Of a DNA stretch of 64,000 bases, positions 20,613-30,941 are shown piece by piece. Below the pieces are notes generated by a model that was not told the origin of the DNA, did not search any database, and saw nothing but the letters and a program-made list of their open reading frames with translations. Made by a program: the position numbers and the translations under genes. This DNA is from an uncultured Clostridium sp. (lineage in GTDB: Bacteria > Bacillota > Clostridia > Clostridiales > Clostridiaceae), in NCBI RefSeq assembly GCF_947039605.1, contig NZ_CAMQZG010000007.1, positions 1 through 64,000 of the forward strand. Reading direction: 5' to 3'. Position 1 is the stretch's first letter. Each line of letters opens with the position of its first letter.

Positions 20613-21083
20613 ATGATGAAAGAAAATGTTTTAGAGCAATTAACTACTCTATTCAACCCTATATTTGAAGAATTAAATTATGAGCTTTACCATTTAGAAT
20701 CTGTAAGAGAAAATGGAGAGAACTACTTAAGGATTTATATAGAAAATCCAGAAGGAAAAGTAGATTTTAAAGCATGTGAAGATGTAAGTAGAAAAGTTAA
20801 TGAACTATTTGATTTACATGAAATGGAAAAGAAAATAGATGTGGATTATCTAGAAGTTTCTTCACCAGGTGTGTATAGAGCGCTACATAATGATGACCAC
20901 TTTAATAAAGTATTAGATAAAAAAATAAAAGTAGTTTTAAAGAGCCCAATTGAGAATGTAAAGAAATTTGAAGGGGTCTTAAAAGAAATAAAAGCAGATG
21001 AAATACTAGTTGATGTTAATGGAACTGTTATTACAATTCCTAAAGAAAAAATAAAATCAGCTAATCTTGAAGGCGATATATAA
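20613..21083 (+). CDS. rimP: Ribosome maturation factor RimP
   Basis: RimP helps 30S maturation, near S19 and the central pseudoknot. It has the N-terminal alpha/beta domain (EELNYELYHLESVRENGENYLRIYIE) and the signature DYLEVSSPGVYR, then a small SH3-like beta-barrel. It is 156 aa. ATG codons at 20613 and 20616 are both possible after AAGGAGGG. It is the first gene of rimP-nusA-rnpM-ylxQ-infB-rbfA-nrnA-truB-ribF, all closely spaced. Confidence 0.95.
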   Translation: MMKENVLEQLTTLFNPIFEELNYELYHLESVRENGENYLRIYIENPEGKVDFKACEDVSRKVNELFDLHEMEKKIDVDYLEVSSPGVYRALHNDDHFNKVLDKKIKVVLKSPIENVKKFEGVLKEIKADEILVDVNGTVITIPKEKIKSANLEGDI

Positions 21084-21100
21084 TGGGGAGGATATAGATA

Positions 21101-22147
21101 ATGAAGAATGAATTCCTAGGTGCATTAACTGAGATAGTTAGAGAAAAAGGAATAAGCGAAGAAGAGTTATTAGCAGTTTTAGATGAGGCTATTGTAGCAG
21201 CATATAAAAAAAACTATTCAAGCCAAGCTCAGAATGTAAAAATAAGAAGAACTAAAGACGGTGCTATAAAAGTATTCGCACAAAAAGAAATTGTTGAAGA
21301 AGTTTATGATGATTCAACAGAAATATCATTAGAAGAAGCAAAAGCAATAAATGCAGTATTACAACTTGAAGATATCGTAGATGTAGAGGTTACACCAAAG
21401 AATTTTGGTAGAGTTGCAGCACAACTTGCAAAGCAAATGGTAATCCAAAAAATCAAAGAATCAGAAAGAAGTATAATATATAATGAGTTTGCAGAGCAAG
21501 AACATGATATAATAACAGGTATAGTTCTAAGAAAAGACAAGATAAATGCTTTCATTGATCTTGGAAAAATAGAAGCAATACTTGGACCGAATGAACAAAT
21601 GCCAGGAGAGCACTATGACTTTAATGAAAAGTTAAAACTTTACATTGTAGAAGTAAGAGATAGCTCAAAAGGACCACAAGTAGTAGTTTCAAGAACTCAT
21701 CCAGGTCTTATAAAGAGATTATTTGAACTTGAAGTACCTGAAATATTTGAGGGTATAGTTGAAATCAAGAGCATAGCAAGAGAAGCTGGTTCAAGAACTA
21801 AGATTTCAGTTTATTCAAATGATGAAACTATTGATCCTATGGGAGCATGTGTTGGTCCTAAAGGAATAAGAGTTCAAAACATAGTTGGAGAACTTAAAAA
21901 TGAAAAAATTGATATAATTAAATGGAGTAATAGTTCAGAAAGTTATATTGAAAATGCATTAAGTCCTGCTAAAGTTATAGGTGTAACTGTAGATGAAGAT
22001 AGCAAATCAGCTAGAGTTGTTGTTGAAGATTCACAATTATCACTTGCTATAGGTAAAGAAGGTCAAAATGTAAGATTAGCTGCAAAATTAACTGGTTGGA
22101 AGATAGATATTAAGAGTCAATCACAATCAGAAGCTAAATCTGAGTAA
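21101..22147 (+). CDS. nusA: Transcription termination/antitermination factor NusA
   Basis: NusA binds RNA polymerase and modulates pausing, termination and antitermination. It has an N-terminal polymerase-binding domain (residues about 1-125), an S1 domain (GIVLRKDKINAFIDLGKIEAILGP), then KH1 and KH2 (GACVGPKGIRVQNI; AIGKEGQNVRLAAKLTGWKIDI). At 348 aa it is the short Firmicutes form, without the acidic repeats of E. coli. It starts 17 nt after rimP with GGGGAGG upstream. It probably feeds back on its own operon through the leader hairpin. Confidence 0.97.
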   Translation: MKNEFLGALTEIVREKGISEEELLAVLDEAIVAAYKKNYSSQAQNVKIRRTKDGAIKVFAQKEIVEEVYDDSTEISLEEAKAINAVLQLEDIVDVEVTPKNFGRVAAQLAKQMVIQKIKESERSIIYNEFAEQEHDIITGIVLRKDKINAFIDLGKIEAILGPNEQMPGEHYDFNEKLKLYIVEVRDSSKGPQVVVSRTHPGLIKRLFELEVPEIFEGIVEIKSIAREAGSRTKISVYSNDETIDPMGACVGPKGIRVQNIVGELKNEKIDIIKWSNSSESYIENALSPAKVIGVTVDEDSKSARVVVEDSQLSLAIGKEGQNVRLAAKLTGWKIDIKSQSQSEAKSE

Positions 22148-22170
22148 TATTACTCTGAAGGGGTGATAGT

Positions 22171-22443
22171 ATGAAAGTTAAAAAAGTTCCAATGAGAATG
22201 TGCAATGGTTGCATGGAAATGAAGGCTAAAAAAGAACTCATAAGAGTTGTTAAAGATAAAGAAAATAATATTTCTGTAGATTTAACAGGCAAAATGGCTG
22301 GTAGAGGTGCATATATATGTAAGGCTACTAAGTGTTTAGATGCAGCTTTTAAGGCTAAAAGGTTAAATAGAAATTTATCAAGCAACATTGACACTGAAAT
22401 CTATAATAGATTGAGAGAAGAGGTTGCACATGATGAGAAGTAA
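22171..22443 (+). CDS. rnpM: YlxR/RnpM (DUF448) RNA-binding protein
   Basis: A 90-aa DUF448 protein. The conserved MRMCNGCMEMKAKKELIRVVK and GRGAYIC segments are both present, with Cys residues placed as in the family. In B. subtilis the homologue YlxR (renamed RnpM) is reported to bind and modulate RNase P RNA. It lies between nusA and ylxQ as in most Firmicutes and overlaps ylxQ by 14 nt. Confidence 0.93.
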   Translation: MKVKKVPMRMCNGCMEMKAKKELIRVVKDKENNISVDLTGKMAGRGAYICKATKCLDAAFKAKRLNRNLSSNIDTEIYNRLREEVAHDEK

Positions 22444-22732
22444 ATTTTTGAGTTTTTTAGGACTTGCAAAACGTTCAGGAAACTTATTAGATGGATATAA
22501 TAAATGTGAAGAAACACTTGGTAAAAGAAGCGTTCATCTTGTTATATTCTCAAATGAAATATCAGCTAAGTCTAAGGATAAATTCACAAAAAAATGTGAA
22601 AAACTTAATATATCATGTATTGATGGTTTTTCAAAAGAAGAACTTGGAGCTAGCATAGGAAAAAAAGAAATAAATATAGTAGGGATTACAGATAAGAATA
22701 TGGCTTTAAAACTATTATCTTATGAATTATAA
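22430..22732 (+). CDS. ylxQ: YlxQ, L7Ae-family RNA-binding protein
   Basis: A 100-aa L7Ae/L30e-fold protein (FLGLAKRSGNLLDGYNKCEETL is the family start, split here by G-rich turns). L7Ae proteins bind kink-turn RNAs; the target of YlxQ is not established. ATG 22430 follows AGAGG inside the end of rnpM, so the two are probably translationally coupled. An upstream TTG at 22424 is less likely. Confidence 0.9.
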   Translation: MMRSKFLSFLGLAKRSGNLLDGYNKCEETLGKRSVHLVIFSNEISAKSKDKFTKKCEKLNISCIDGFSKEELGASIGKKEINIVGITDKNMALKLLSYEL

Positions 22733-22764
22733 TCTAGGCTATAAATACTTTCGGGGGTGAATAT

Positions 22765-24795
22765 ATGTCAAAAATCAGAGTATATGAATTGGCAAAAGAA
22801 TTAAAGGTTTCAAGTAAGGACCTTATAAGAATATTAATGGAAGAGTTTAGTGTTGAAGTTAAAAACCATATGAGTATTATAGAAGACGAAGACGCAGAAC
22901 TAATCAAAGAATTATTAACAGGAGCTGATTCAAAGAGTATAGTAGATCAATACGAAGAAGAATTAGCTGAAGAAGTTAATAATGTTAAGAAAAAGAAAAA
23001 GAAAAAAGGTGCTAGAGAAGAAGAAGTTGAAGAACTTGATGTAGAAGTAATCGAAATAGGTGAAACTATAACACTTAAAGACCTTGCAGAAAAGCTTAAA
23101 AAACCAAATAATGAAGTTATTAGAGTATTAATGTTTGAAGGTGTTATGGCTGGACTTAACCAGGAAATAAACTTTGAAATAGCTCAAAAAGTAGCAGAAA
23201 AATTTGAAATAGAAGCTTACAAAAAAGAAGAAGAAGAAATTTTAGAAGAGTTTGAAGAAGAAGAAATAGATACAGCAGCCTTAGAAACAAGACCTGCTAT
23301 AATCACAGTTATGGGTCACGTTGACCACGGTAAAACTTCAATACTTGATGCTATAAGAAAAACTAAAGTTGCGTCAGGTGAAGCTGGTGGAATCACTCAA
23401 CATATTGGTGCCTACACAGTTAAAGTTGATGGGGAAATCTTAACATTCTTAGATACTCCAGGTCACGAAGCTTTTACAGCTATGAGAGCTAGAGGAGCAC
23501 AAATAACAGATGTTGTTATATTAGTTGTTGCTGCAGATGATGGTATAATGCCACAAACAGCGGAAGCTATAAACCACTGTAAAGCTGCTAAGGTTCCTAT
23601 GGTAGTAGCTATCAATAAAATTGATAGAGATGGTGCTGATGTAGAAAGAGTTAAAGCTGGTCTTGCAGAGCATGGACTAGTAGTAGAAGATTGGGGCGGA
23701 GATGTTGTAGCAGTACCTGTATCAGCTAAAACAGGCGAAGGTCTTGATACTTTACTTGAAATGGTAGTTTTAAGTGCTGAAATGCAATCACTTGTTGCAA
23801 ACCCACACAGAAAAGCTAAAGGAACAGTTATAGAATCTAAACTTGATAAAGGAAGAGGAGCTGTTGCATCACTTCTTGTTCAAGATGGTACATTAAATAG
23901 TGGAGATTCAATATTCGTAGGTAACACATACGGAAGAATTAGAGCTATGTTTGATGATGCTGGTAAAAGAATTGAGTCAGCAGGCCCATCAATTCCAGTT
24001 GAGATTTTAGGACTTTCAGAAGTTCCAGCTGCTGGAGATAGATTTATTGTTGTAAAAGATGAGAAAACTGCTAGACAAATGGCTGAAAAAAGAGTTGCTA
24101 AGCAAAGACAAGAAAGCTTTAGTGCTTCAAATAGAGTTTCACTTGAAGACTTATACAGTCAAATCAAGGAAGGTAAAGTTAAAGAGTTATCAGTTATAGT
24201 TAAAGCAGACGTTCAAGGTTCAGTAGAAGCTATAAAAGGATCTCTTGAAAAATTAAGTACAGAAGATGTTAAAGTAAGAGTTATTCATGGTGGAGTAGGT
24301 GCTATCACTGAAACAGACGTAACATTATCAACAGCTTCAAATGCTTTATTAATAGGATTTAATGTAAGACCTACAGTTACAGCTTCAATGTTAGCTAACA
24401 AAGAAAATGTTGATATCAAAACATATAGCATCATATACGAAGCTATAGAAGATGTTAAGTCAGCTATGATAGGAATGCTTGATCCAATAGAAAGAGAAGT
24501 AATTCTTGGAAATGTTGAAATCAGAGCTACTTATAAAATATCAGCTGTTGGAACAATCGCTGGATGTTACGTACTTGATGGTAAAATTACAAGAAATGCC
24601 GGAATAAGAATAATCAGAGATGGTATAGTTGTTAAAGAAGGTAAACTTGCATCACTTAAGAGATTTAAAGATGACGCTAAAGAAGTTAAATCTGGATATG
24701 AGTGTGGTTTAAGTATAGAAAACTACAATGATATTAAAGAGGGCGACATCATAGAAGGTTATATAATGGAAAAAATCATAAGAAAAGAACTATAA
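22765..24795 (+). CDS. infB: Translation initiation factor IF-2
   Basis: A GTPase that brings fMet-tRNA to the 30S subunit. Two N-terminal IF2_N modules are visible ([39 protein letters not shown]), joined by short KKKKKK and acidic linkers. G1 GHVDHGKTS begins at residue 184, and G3 DTPGHEAF and G4 NKID follow. At 676 aa it is short for IF-2, with a compact N-terminus. The RBS region CGGGGGTGA precedes ATG 22765. Codons are those of a highly expressed gene. Confidence 0.98.
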   Translation: MSKIRVYELAKELKVSSKDLIRILMEEFSVEVKNHMSIIEDEDAELIKELLTGADSKSIVDQYEEELAEEVNNVKKKKKKKGAREEEVEELDVEVIEIGETITLKDLAEKLKKPNNEVIRVLMFEGVMAGLNQEINFEIAQKVAEKFEIEAYKKEEEEILEEFEEEEIDTAALETRPAIITVMGHVDHGKTSILDAIRKTKVASGEAGGITQHIGAYTVKVDGEILTFLDTPGHEAFTAMRARGAQITDVVILVVAADDGIMPQTAEAINHCKAAKVPMVVAINKIDRDGADVERVKAGLAEHGLVVEDWGGDVVAVPVSAKTGEGLDTLLEMVVLSAEMQSLVANPHRKAKGTVIESKLDKGRGAVASLLVQDGTLNSGDSIFVGNTYGRIRAMFDDAGKRIESAGPSIPVEILGLSEVPAAGDRFIVVKDEKTARQMAEKRVAKQRQESFSASNRVSLEDLYSQIKEGKVKELSVIVKADVQGSVEAIKGSLEKLSTEDVKVRVIHGGVGAITETDVTLSTASNALLIGFNVRPTVTASMLANKENVDIKTYSIIYEAIEDVKSAMIGMLDPIEREVILGNVEIRATYKISAVGTIAGCYVLDGKITRNAGIRIIRDGIVVKEGKLASLKRFKDDAKEVKSGYECGLSIENYNDIKEGDIIEGYIMEKIIRKEL

Positions 24796-24811
24796 TACGA
24801 GGTGATTTCAA

Positions 24812-25162
24812 ATGGCAAATCATAGACCAGGAAGAATTAACGAAGAAGTTAAAAAAGAAGTTAGTAACATCATCAGAAATGATGTTAAAGATCCAAGAAT
24901 TACAGCTATGGTAAGTGTTACAGATGTTAAAGTTACAAAAGACTTAAGCTTTGCTAATGTTTATTTAAGCGTATTTGGTGGATCTAAAGAAGAAGAACAA
25001 GCAACTTTTGAGATAATCAAAAAATCTGCTGGGTTCATAAGAAAAGAATTAGGTAAAAGAGTAAAACTTAGAGTTACACCTCAAATTGTTATTGAAAGAG
25101 ATTCTTCAATAGCACAAGGGATGTATATAGACTCTTTACTTGCTAAAATTAAGGAGAAATAA
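24812..25162 (+). CDS. rbfA: Ribosome-binding factor A
   Basis: A cold-shock 30S maturation factor with a KH-like fold: RINEEVKKEVSNIIRNDVKDPRI at the start and RKELGKRVKLRVTPQIVIERDSS (residues about 80-102). The 116-aa length is typical. It lies directly between infB and nrnA, with RBS CGAGGTGA. Confidence 0.96.
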   Translation: MANHRPGRINEEVKKEVSNIIRNDVKDPRITAMVSVTDVKVTKDLSFANVYLSVFGGSKEEEQATFEIIKKSAGFIRKELGKRVKLRVTPQIVIERDSSIAQGMYIDSLLAKIKEK

Positions 25163-25164
25163 AA

Positions 25165-26121
25165 ATGAATATACGTGAAGTTATAGATTATATCGATTCA
25201 GTAGAAAAGATAGCTGTAACATTTCATGTTTCTCCAGATGGTGATGCTGTGGGGAGTGTTTTATCACTCCTTCAAGGCTTAAGAAAATATGGTAAAGAAG
25301 CTTATATTATTTCAAAGGATAAACCTGCGGATAATCTAGGCTTTCTTCCTTATGCAAAGGAAATTACTGGCGAGCATACATTACCAACTGAGGGAACAGA
25401 TTGTGTTATAGTTTTAGATTGTGGAAATGTTGAAAGAATAGCAGGAGATATAGAGAAGTTTGAAGGAAAAGTTTTAAATATAGATCATCATTTATCTAAT
25501 GATAAATATGGATATATAAATTATGTTGATACTGATGCTTCTTCAAGTTGTGAAGTGGTTTATGACCTTCTTACTGCTATGAATGTTGATATTGATGAGA
25601 ATATAGCAAGAACATTATATACAGGTCTTGTGACAGACACAGGGTCATTTAGATATTCTAATGCAACAAAGAAAACACATAATATAGCAGGTGAACTTGT
25701 TTCAAATAATATTAAACATGATGAAATTCACAGAGAATTATTTGATAATAAATCATTTGGAAAATTAAAGTTAATTGGTAAAGTATTAGATGATATGGAA
25801 CTTGTTTGTGGTGGGAAACTTGTAGTGATGAGAATTACTAAGGAAATATTGAAATTAATAGATACAGACAAGGAAGATACAGGAGATTTAGTTTCATTTG
25901 GTAATAAAGTAGAAGGTGCAAAGGGGTGTATACTTTTAAAAGAAGCGGATGATGCAGTTAAAATAAGCTTTAGATCAAAAGATACTTTAGATGTTAGAAA
26001 AATAGCAGAATTATTTGGTGGCGGTGGTCATACAAAAGCTGCTGGTGCTAAAATTGTTGGAGTTACAATGGATGAAGCTAAAGCAATGATAATAGAAAAA
26101 TTAGAAAAAGAGTTGATTTAA
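25165..26121 (+). CDS. nrnA: Bifunctional oligoribonuclease / pAp phosphatase NrnA (DHH family)
   Basis: Degrades short RNA oligonucleotides and 3'-phosphoadenosine 5'-phosphate. The DHH domain is clear: HVSPDGDAVGS, DCGNVERI and the DHH triad in NIDHHLSN. The DHHA1 domain ends in GGGGHTKAAGA. It is 318 aa. It starts 2 nt after rbfA and its stop overlaps the truB ATG by one base, so the order is tightly coupled. It complements RNase Y and PNPase encoded elsewhere in the window. Confidence 0.95.
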   Translation: MNIREVIDYIDSVEKIAVTFHVSPDGDAVGSVLSLLQGLRKYGKEAYIISKDKPADNLGFLPYAKEITGEHTLPTEGTDCVIVLDCGNVERIAGDIEKFEGKVLNIDHHLSNDKYGYINYVDTDASSSCEVVYDLLTAMNVDIDENIARTLYTGLVTDTGSFRYSNATKKTHNIAGELVSNNIKHDEIHRELFDNKSFGKLKLIGKVLDDMELVCGGKLVVMRITKEILKLIDTDKEDTGDLVSFGNKVEGAKGCILLKEADDAVKISFRSKDTLDVRKIAELFGGGGHTKAAGAKIVGVTMDEAKAMIIEKLEKELI

Positions 26122-27008
26122 TGAACGGTGTAATAAATATTTGTAAAAACACAGGGCAAACATCATTTGATGTTGTTGCAAGGGTAAGAAAAATTGCAAA
26201 AATAAAAAAAGTAGGTCATACAGGAACATTAGACCCTGAGGCAAGTGGAGTTCTACCTATATGTATAGGTAGAGCTACAAAAATTATAGATTATATAATG
26301 GAAAATAAGAAAGTTTATAGAGTTACTATGAAGCTGGGGGTTGTTACAGATACTTATGATCTAGAGGGTAAAGTTATAAGAGAAGCTGATGCAAGTAACA
26401 TAAGTGAAGAAGAAGCTTTGACTGTTGTAAATACATTCAAAGGTGATATTATGCAAATACCTCCAATGTTTTCAGCACTTAAAAAAAATGGTGTAAGATT
26501 ATATGAACTTGCAAGAAAAGGTATAGAAATTGAAAGAGAAGCTAGACCAATAACTATACATTCATTAGAAAATATAAAAATAGAACTTCCAAACATAACA
26601 ATGGATGTATGCTGTTCTAAGGGAACATATATTAGAAGTCTTTGCTATGATATTGGAGAAAAACTTTCAGTTGGTGCTGTAATGACATCACTTGTAAGAA
26701 TACAAAATGGTCCATTTACGATAGATGAAGCAGTTAATATAGAAGATTTAACAGAAGAATTACTAAATGAACATATAATATCAATAGATGAAGCACTAGA
26801 GAGTTTTGAAGGTTTTGTTATTAAAAATGAAAAATTTAGCAAACTTTTAGCAAACGGTGTATCTGTAATGGATAATAAACTTTATAATGGTATTGTCTTA
26901 AAAGATAACAAACTTTACAGAGTTTATGATTACAAGGGTATTTTAATTGGTCTTGGTAAAAAAGGCAGTAAAGGGTTTAAGATAGAAAAACTATTATTAG
27001 AGGAGTAG
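26121..27008 (+). CDS. truB: tRNA pseudouridine-55 synthase TruB
   Basis: Makes pseudouridine 55 in the T-loop of tRNA. The start MNGVINICKNTGQTSFDVV and GTLDPEASGVLPICIGRATK carry the catalytic Asp. PPMFSALKKNGVRLYELAR and CSKGTYIRSLCYDIGE are further signatures. The 295 aa include the usual C-terminal PUA-like region. It overlaps the nrnA stop by one base. Confidence 0.96.
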   Translation: MNGVINICKNTGQTSFDVVARVRKIAKIKKVGHTGTLDPEASGVLPICIGRATKIIDYIMENKKVYRVTMKLGVVTDTYDLEGKVIREADASNISEEEALTVVNTFKGDIMQIPPMFSALKKNGVRLYELARKGIEIEREARPITIHSLENIKIELPNITMDVCCSKGTYIRSLCYDIGEKLSVGAVMTSLVRIQNGPFTIDEAVNIEDLTEELLNEHIISIDEALESFEGFVIKNEKFSKLLANGVSVMDNKLYNGIVLKDNKLYRVYDYKGILIGLGKKGSKGFKIEKLLLEE

Positions 27009-27012
27009 TAGA

Positions 27013-27930
27013 ATGATATTGATTGATGAAGATTTTAAAGGAAACTTAAAACAAAAAACTTATATTGCTTTAGGAAGTTTTGATGGTATACACAAAGGTC
27101 ATCTGACACTTATGGACGAACTTTTGCAGTTGAGCAAAAAACATAAGGTTCTTAGTATGGTTTATACCTTTAAAAATCATCCCTTAACTATTATAAAAAG
27201 TAGCGCTAAACCAAAGATAGTTATGGTTAATCAACAAAAAATAGAAGTTCTAGATGACTTAGGTGTAGATTTAGTTTGTTTAGATGAATTTAATAGAGAG
27301 CTTATGGTAAAAGAACCAGAAGATTTTATAAAGATGCTTTTAAAAAAATTTAATGCTAAAGGATTTGTAGTTGGTTTTAACTATAGATTTGGCTATAAAA
27401 ATAAAGGTGATATAAAATTATTAAAAGAACTAAGTGAAAAATATGATTTTGAACTTAGTATAATGGAAGCTTATAAAGAAGATGGAAAAGTTGTAAGTTC
27501 AAGCAGAATAAGAGAACTTATAACAACAGGAGAAATTGAAATGGCAAATGAACTTTTAACAAGAAAATTCATTTTAACAGGTGAGATAGTTCATGGCAAA
27601 AAACTTGGAAGAACAATAGGATTTCCTACAGCAAATTTGGCAGTAGATAAAAATCTTGCGCTTCCGAAGCTTGGAGTATACTATACTAATGTGGAAATTG
27701 ATGGAAATATTTTCAAAAGTATAACATCAGTTGGGAATAATCCAACGGTAAATGGTGATACTACAACAGTAGAAACTTATATATTAAATTTCTCAAAAGA
27801 TATTTATGGAAAAAATATAAAATTGTATTTTATCGAGCAAATAAGAGAACAACACAAGTTTGCTTCAATAGAAGAACTTAAAAAGCAGCTTGAAAAAGAT
27901 AAAATGTTTGCTTATAACAGAAAAATATAA
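27013..27930 (+). CDS. ribF: Bifunctional riboflavin kinase / FAD synthetase
   Basis: Converts riboflavin to FMN and FAD. The N-terminal nucleotidyltransferase domain has GSFDGIHKGH, with the HxGH-like motif, and later SSSRIRELI. The C-terminal kinase domain has GKKLGRTIGFPTANL and VGNNPTVNGDTTTVETYIL. It is 305 aa. It starts 4 nt after truB and closes the operon; rpsO downstream has its own promoter. The flavins serve PyrK/PyrD, encoded later. Confidence 0.95.
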   Translation: MILIDEDFKGNLKQKTYIALGSFDGIHKGHLTLMDELLQLSKKHKVLSMVYTFKNHPLTIIKSSAKPKIVMVNQQKIEVLDDLGVDLVCLDEFNRELMVKEPEDFIKMLLKKFNAKGFVVGFNYRFGYKNKGDIKLLKELSEKYDFELSIMEAYKEDGKVVSSSRIRELITTGEIEMANELLTRKFILTGEIVHGKKLGRTIGFPTANLAVDKNLALPKLGVYYTNVEIDGNIFKSITSVGNNPTVNGDTTTVETYILNFSKDIYGKNIKLYFIEQIREQHKFASIEELKKQLEKDKMFAYNRKI

Positions 27931-27949
27931 AATAATTTGCAAAACTTTA

Positions 27950-27978
27950 TTTACAATAAAATAGAGTTTTGATATAAT
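27950..27978 (+). promoter_or_regulatory. Sigma-A promoter of rpsO
   Basis: TTTACA, a 17-bp spacer and a consensus TATAAT. Confidence 0.85.
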
Positions 27979-27987
27979 GGTACAGAA

Positions 27988-28031
27988 CCTAGTCCTAAGA
28001 TTTAGGGTACCGCCTTTTTCCTGGAACTAGG
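27988..28031 (+). ncRNA. Structured rpsO leader (candidate S15-binding element)
   Basis: CCTAGT (27988-27993) pairs with ACTAGG (28026-28031), enclosing a hairpin CCTAA-gat-TTAGG. The whole sits in the 5' UTR between a perfect promoter and the RBS. S15 autoregulates through structured leaders in several Firmicutes. Which S15 leader class this is, if any, I cannot tell. Confidence 0.5.
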
Positions 28032-28057
28032 GGATAATTATACGGAGGTGTTTATCA

Positions 28058-28321
28058 ATGGATAAAGCTAAAAAACAAGAAATAATCGTAAAATACGGAA
28101 GACACGAGGGAGACACAGGATCACCTGAGGTTCAAATCGCACTTTTAACAGAAAGAATTAACTACTTAACAGATCACTTAAAAACACACAAGAAAGACCA
28201 CCACTCAAGAAGAGGACTTCTTATGATGGTTGGACAAAGAAGAGGATTATTAAACTACTTAACTAAAGAAGATATCGAAAGATACAGAACTGTAATCAAA
28301 GAGTTAGGATTAAGAAGATAA
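28058..28321 (+). CDS. rpsO: 30S ribosomal protein S15
   Basis: The 87-aa sequence is a textbook S15: [36 protein letters not shown] and GLLNYLTK. S15 binds 16S rRNA helix 22 early in assembly. The RBS CGGAGGTG precedes ATG 28058. Codon use is strongly biased, with AAC, TAC and GGA common. It is followed by a terminator hairpin and then pnp, the usual order. Confidence 0.98.
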   Translation: MDKAKKQEIIVKYGRHEGDTGSPEVQIALLTERINYLTDHLKTHKKDHHSRRGLLMMVGQRRGLLNYLTKEDIERYRTVIKELGLRR

Positions 28322-28350
28322 TCAATCTTTCATATAAGAAATAAATTTAG

Positions 28351-28383
28351 TAGAGCGGGTTTATTCTCCGCTCTATTATTTTA
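28351..28383 (+). terminator. Terminator hairpin between rpsO and pnp
   Basis: TAGAGCGG, a loop, CCGCTCTA and TTATTTT. In related bacteria this hairpin is a processing or attenuation point ahead of pnp. Confidence 0.75.
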
Positions 28384-28438
28384 AGAATATTAAAATTATA
28401 AACTTTTACCAGTTGTTTACCGAAAGGAGGTATTCAGT

Positions 28439-30556
28439 ATGATTAATACAAATGAAATACAATTAGCAGGAAGAACTCTTAAAGTAGAGTTTGGAAGAAT
28501 TGGTATGTTATCAAATGCAGCTATTTTCATAAGTTATGGAGATACTGTTATTTTAACTAATGCCAATGCATCAGAAAAACCAAGAGCGGGGATAGACTTT
28601 TTCCCATTAAGTGTTGAGTATGAAGAAAGACTATATTCAGTTGGAAAAATACCAGGTGGATTTGTTAAAAGAGAAGGAAGACCTTCAGAACAATCTATTT
28701 TACATGGTAGAGCAGTCGATAGAACAATCAGACCTTTATTCCCAAGCGGATATAGAAGTGATGTTCAAGTTGTTTGTACTGTAGTATCAGTAGAAAAAGA
28801 CAATTTACCAGAAATATTAGCAATAAATGCTGCGTCTACAGCTTTATGTTTATCAAGTATTCCATTTACAACACCTACAGCAGCTGTTCAAGTTGGATTA
28901 ATAGATGGCAAGTTCATCACTAACCCAACATCAGAAGAGAGAGCTAAAAGTGAAATGGAATTAACAGTTTGTGCTACAGGACAAAAAGTTATGATGATAG
29001 AAGCAGGTGGAAATGAAATACCTGAAGATGTTATGATAAATGCTATTAAATATGGTTTTGATGAATGCCAACCTATAATTAAATTCCAAGAAGAAGCTAT
29101 GAAATCTTTTGGAAAAGAAAAGTTTGTTCCAGAACTTCATACAATTGATGCAGGAGTAGAAGCTGATATAAAAGCATTTGCTTATGATATGATTAATGAG
29201 GCTATGCACATAACTGATAAAGATGAAAGAAATCAAGCTATGGATGAAGTTAAAAACAAAATAGCTGAAGAATTTAATGAAAAATATGAAGATAAACTTG
29301 CAGATGTTGGAGAAGCTATCTACAACACTCAAAAGAAATGTGTAAGAAGCATGTTACTTAATGAGAAAAAAAGACCTGATGGAAGAGCTTTTGATGAAGT
29401 GAGAACAATAGGTTGTGAGGTTGACATATTACCAAGAACTCATGGTACAGGATTATTCACAAGAGGGGCGACTCAAGTAATGACAGTTGCTACACTTGGT
29501 GGGGTAGGAGAATACCAAACAATAGATGGTCTTAGTGAACTTGATTCGAAAAGATATATGCATCACTACAATTTCCCAGCTTACAGTGTTGGAGAAGTTA
29601 GACCTTTAAGAGGACCAGGAAGAAGAGAAATAGGACATGGAGCTTTAGCAGAAAGAGCTTTAGAGCCACTAATCCCTTCAGAAGATGATTTCCCATATAC
29701 AATTAGATTAGTTTCAGAAGTATTAAGCTCAAATGGATCAACTTCACAAGCATCAGTTTGTGGTAGTACACTTGCTTTATTAGCAGCTGGTGTTCCACTT
29801 AAGAGACCAGCAGCTGGAATAGCTATGGGACTTATTACTTCAGATGATTTAACTGAAGAAGGCGTTTTAACAGATATTCAAGGAATCGAAGATTTCTTTG
29901 GAGATATGGACTTTAAAGTTGCTGGAACAGAGAAGGGTATCACATCAATACAAGTTGATACAAAACTTCATGGATTATCAGAAACAATAATCAGAGATGC
30001 TATTGTGAATGCTAGAGTTGCTAGAATGCACATTTTAGATAAAATAACTGAATGTATACCAGCAGCTAGAGAAGAAGTTTCAGAATATGCACCTAAAACA
30101 TCAACACTTAAAATCAATCCTGATAAAATCAGATCTGTAATTGGAGCTGGTGGAAAAGTTATAAATAAAATTATAGCTGATACAGGAGTTAAAATTGATA
30201 TTAAAGAAGATGGTTTAGTATTTATATCTTCAGAAAACTCAAAAGGTGTTAAAGAAGCTATAGAAATTATAGAAGGTTTAACTAAAGAAGTTAAAGCTGG
30301 AGAAGTATATCTTGGAAAAGTAACTAAGATAACTACATTTGGAGCATTTGTAGAAGTGTTACCAGGTAAAGAAGGATTGGTTCACATTTCAAAGCTTGCT
30401 TTAGAAAGAGTTAACAAAGTTGAAGATGTAGTTTCTGTAGGAGATGAAATCTTAGTTAAAGTAACAGAAATAGATCCTCAAGGAAGAGTTAATCTTTCAA
30501 GAAGAGATGTGTTACAAGATGAAGAAGATAAAAAAGCATCAGAAGAACAGCAGTAA
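28439..30556 (+). CDS. pnp: Polyribonucleotide nucleotidyltransferase (PNPase)
   Basis: A 3'-5' phosphorolytic exoribonuclease. Two RNase PH domains are present ([20 protein letters not shown] with EGRPSEQ, and later [16 protein letters not shown]), then a KH domain with [12 protein letters not shown] near residue 565, and a C-terminal S1 domain ([21 protein letters not shown]) near 620-690. The length of 705 aa is normal. The RBS AAAGGAGGT precedes ATG 28439. It is monocistronic between two hairpins. Confidence 0.98.
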   Translation: MINTNEIQLAGRTLKVEFGRIGMLSNAAIFISYGDTVILTNANASEKPRAGIDFFPLSVEYEERLYSVGKIPGGFVKREGRPSEQSILHGRAVDRTIRPLFPSGYRSDVQVVCTVVSVEKDNLPEILAINAASTALCLSSIPFTTPTAAVQVGLIDGKFITNPTSEERAKSEMELTVCATGQKVMMIEAGGNEIPEDVMINAIKYGFDECQPIIKFQEEAMKSFGKEKFVPELHTIDAGVEADIKAFAYDMINEAMHITDKDERNQAMDEVKNKIAEEFNEKYEDKLADVGEAIYNTQKKCVRSMLLNEKKRPDGRAFDEVRTIGCEVDILPRTHGTGLFTRGATQVMTVATLGGVGEYQTIDGLSELDSKRYMHHYNFPAYSVGEVRPLRGPGRREIGHGALAERALEPLIPSEDDFPYTIRLVSEVLSSNGSTSQASVCGSTLALLAAGVPLKRPAAGIAMGLITSDDLTEEGVLTDIQGIEDFFGDMDFKVAGTEKGITSIQVDTKLHGLSETIIRDAIVNARVARMHILDKITECIPAAREEVSEYAPKTSTLKINPDKIRSVIGAGGKVINKIIADTGVKIDIKEDGLVFISSENSKGVKEAIEIIEGLTKEVKAGEVYLGKVTKITTFGAFVEVLPGKEGLVHISKLALERVNKVEDVVSVGDEILVKVTEIDPQGRVNLSRRDVLQDEEDKKASEEQQ

Positions 30557-30561
30557 TAAGT

Positions 30562-30590
30562 AAAGGCAATTTTAAATTGCCTTTTTTTTT
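30562..30590 (+). terminator. Intrinsic terminator after pnp
   Basis: AAAGGCAATTT / AAATTGCCTTT followed by a long T-run. Confidence 0.93.
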
Positions 30591-30652
30591 ATAAATTTTT
30601 ATCATATGCTTTAATATAATCTCATAACCTAATATAATGGGGGGGATATATT

Positions 30653-30928
30653 ATGAGTAATGTGAAATATCTAAGTGAAATTGAAAAGTATGAAATAATT
30701 AATGTGAATGATGGAGAAAAATATGAAACACTTGCAAATAATGATATAATAGTTGATGAAAAAGGGGAACTTAAATTACTACTTTTAAATGTAGGTGGTG
30801 GAAAGTTTGGCTTTTTTGGAGGTGCTAGTGAATTTTATGAAGTTGACTGGGAATATGTCAAAAAAATAGGGGCTAGGACTATTATTTTAGATGCAGAGCA
30901 GGAGTTAATGCGTAAAGTAAATTTATAG
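30653..30928 (+). CDS. ymxH: YlmC/YmxH family protein (PRC-barrel-like)
   Basis: A small 91-aa protein. The layout matches the YlmC/YmxH family: LSEIEKYEIINVNDGEKY at the start, an IIVDEKGELKLLLL strand, a Gly-rich turn, and the end EVDWEYVKKIGARTIILDA. Members are small PRC-barrel-type proteins conserved in spore formers; their molecular role is not known. As in Bacillus it lies next to the aspartate kinase gene, though here the dipicolinate synthase genes do not intervene. The RBS is GGGGGGAT. The product call is fairly safe; the symbol is by family and position only. Confidence 0.7.
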   Translation: MSNVKYLSEIEKYEIINVNDGEKYETLANNDIIVDEKGELKLLLLNVGGGKFGFFGGASEFYEVDWEYVKKIGARTIILDAEQELMRKVNL

Positions 30929-30941
30929 GGGCGTGGTTTTA

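Noticed and set aside
28961..29332. 123-aa ORF antisense to pnp
   Set aside because: It is a shadow of the pnp coding frame: no RBS, no domain, and the sense frame is fully conserved PNPase.
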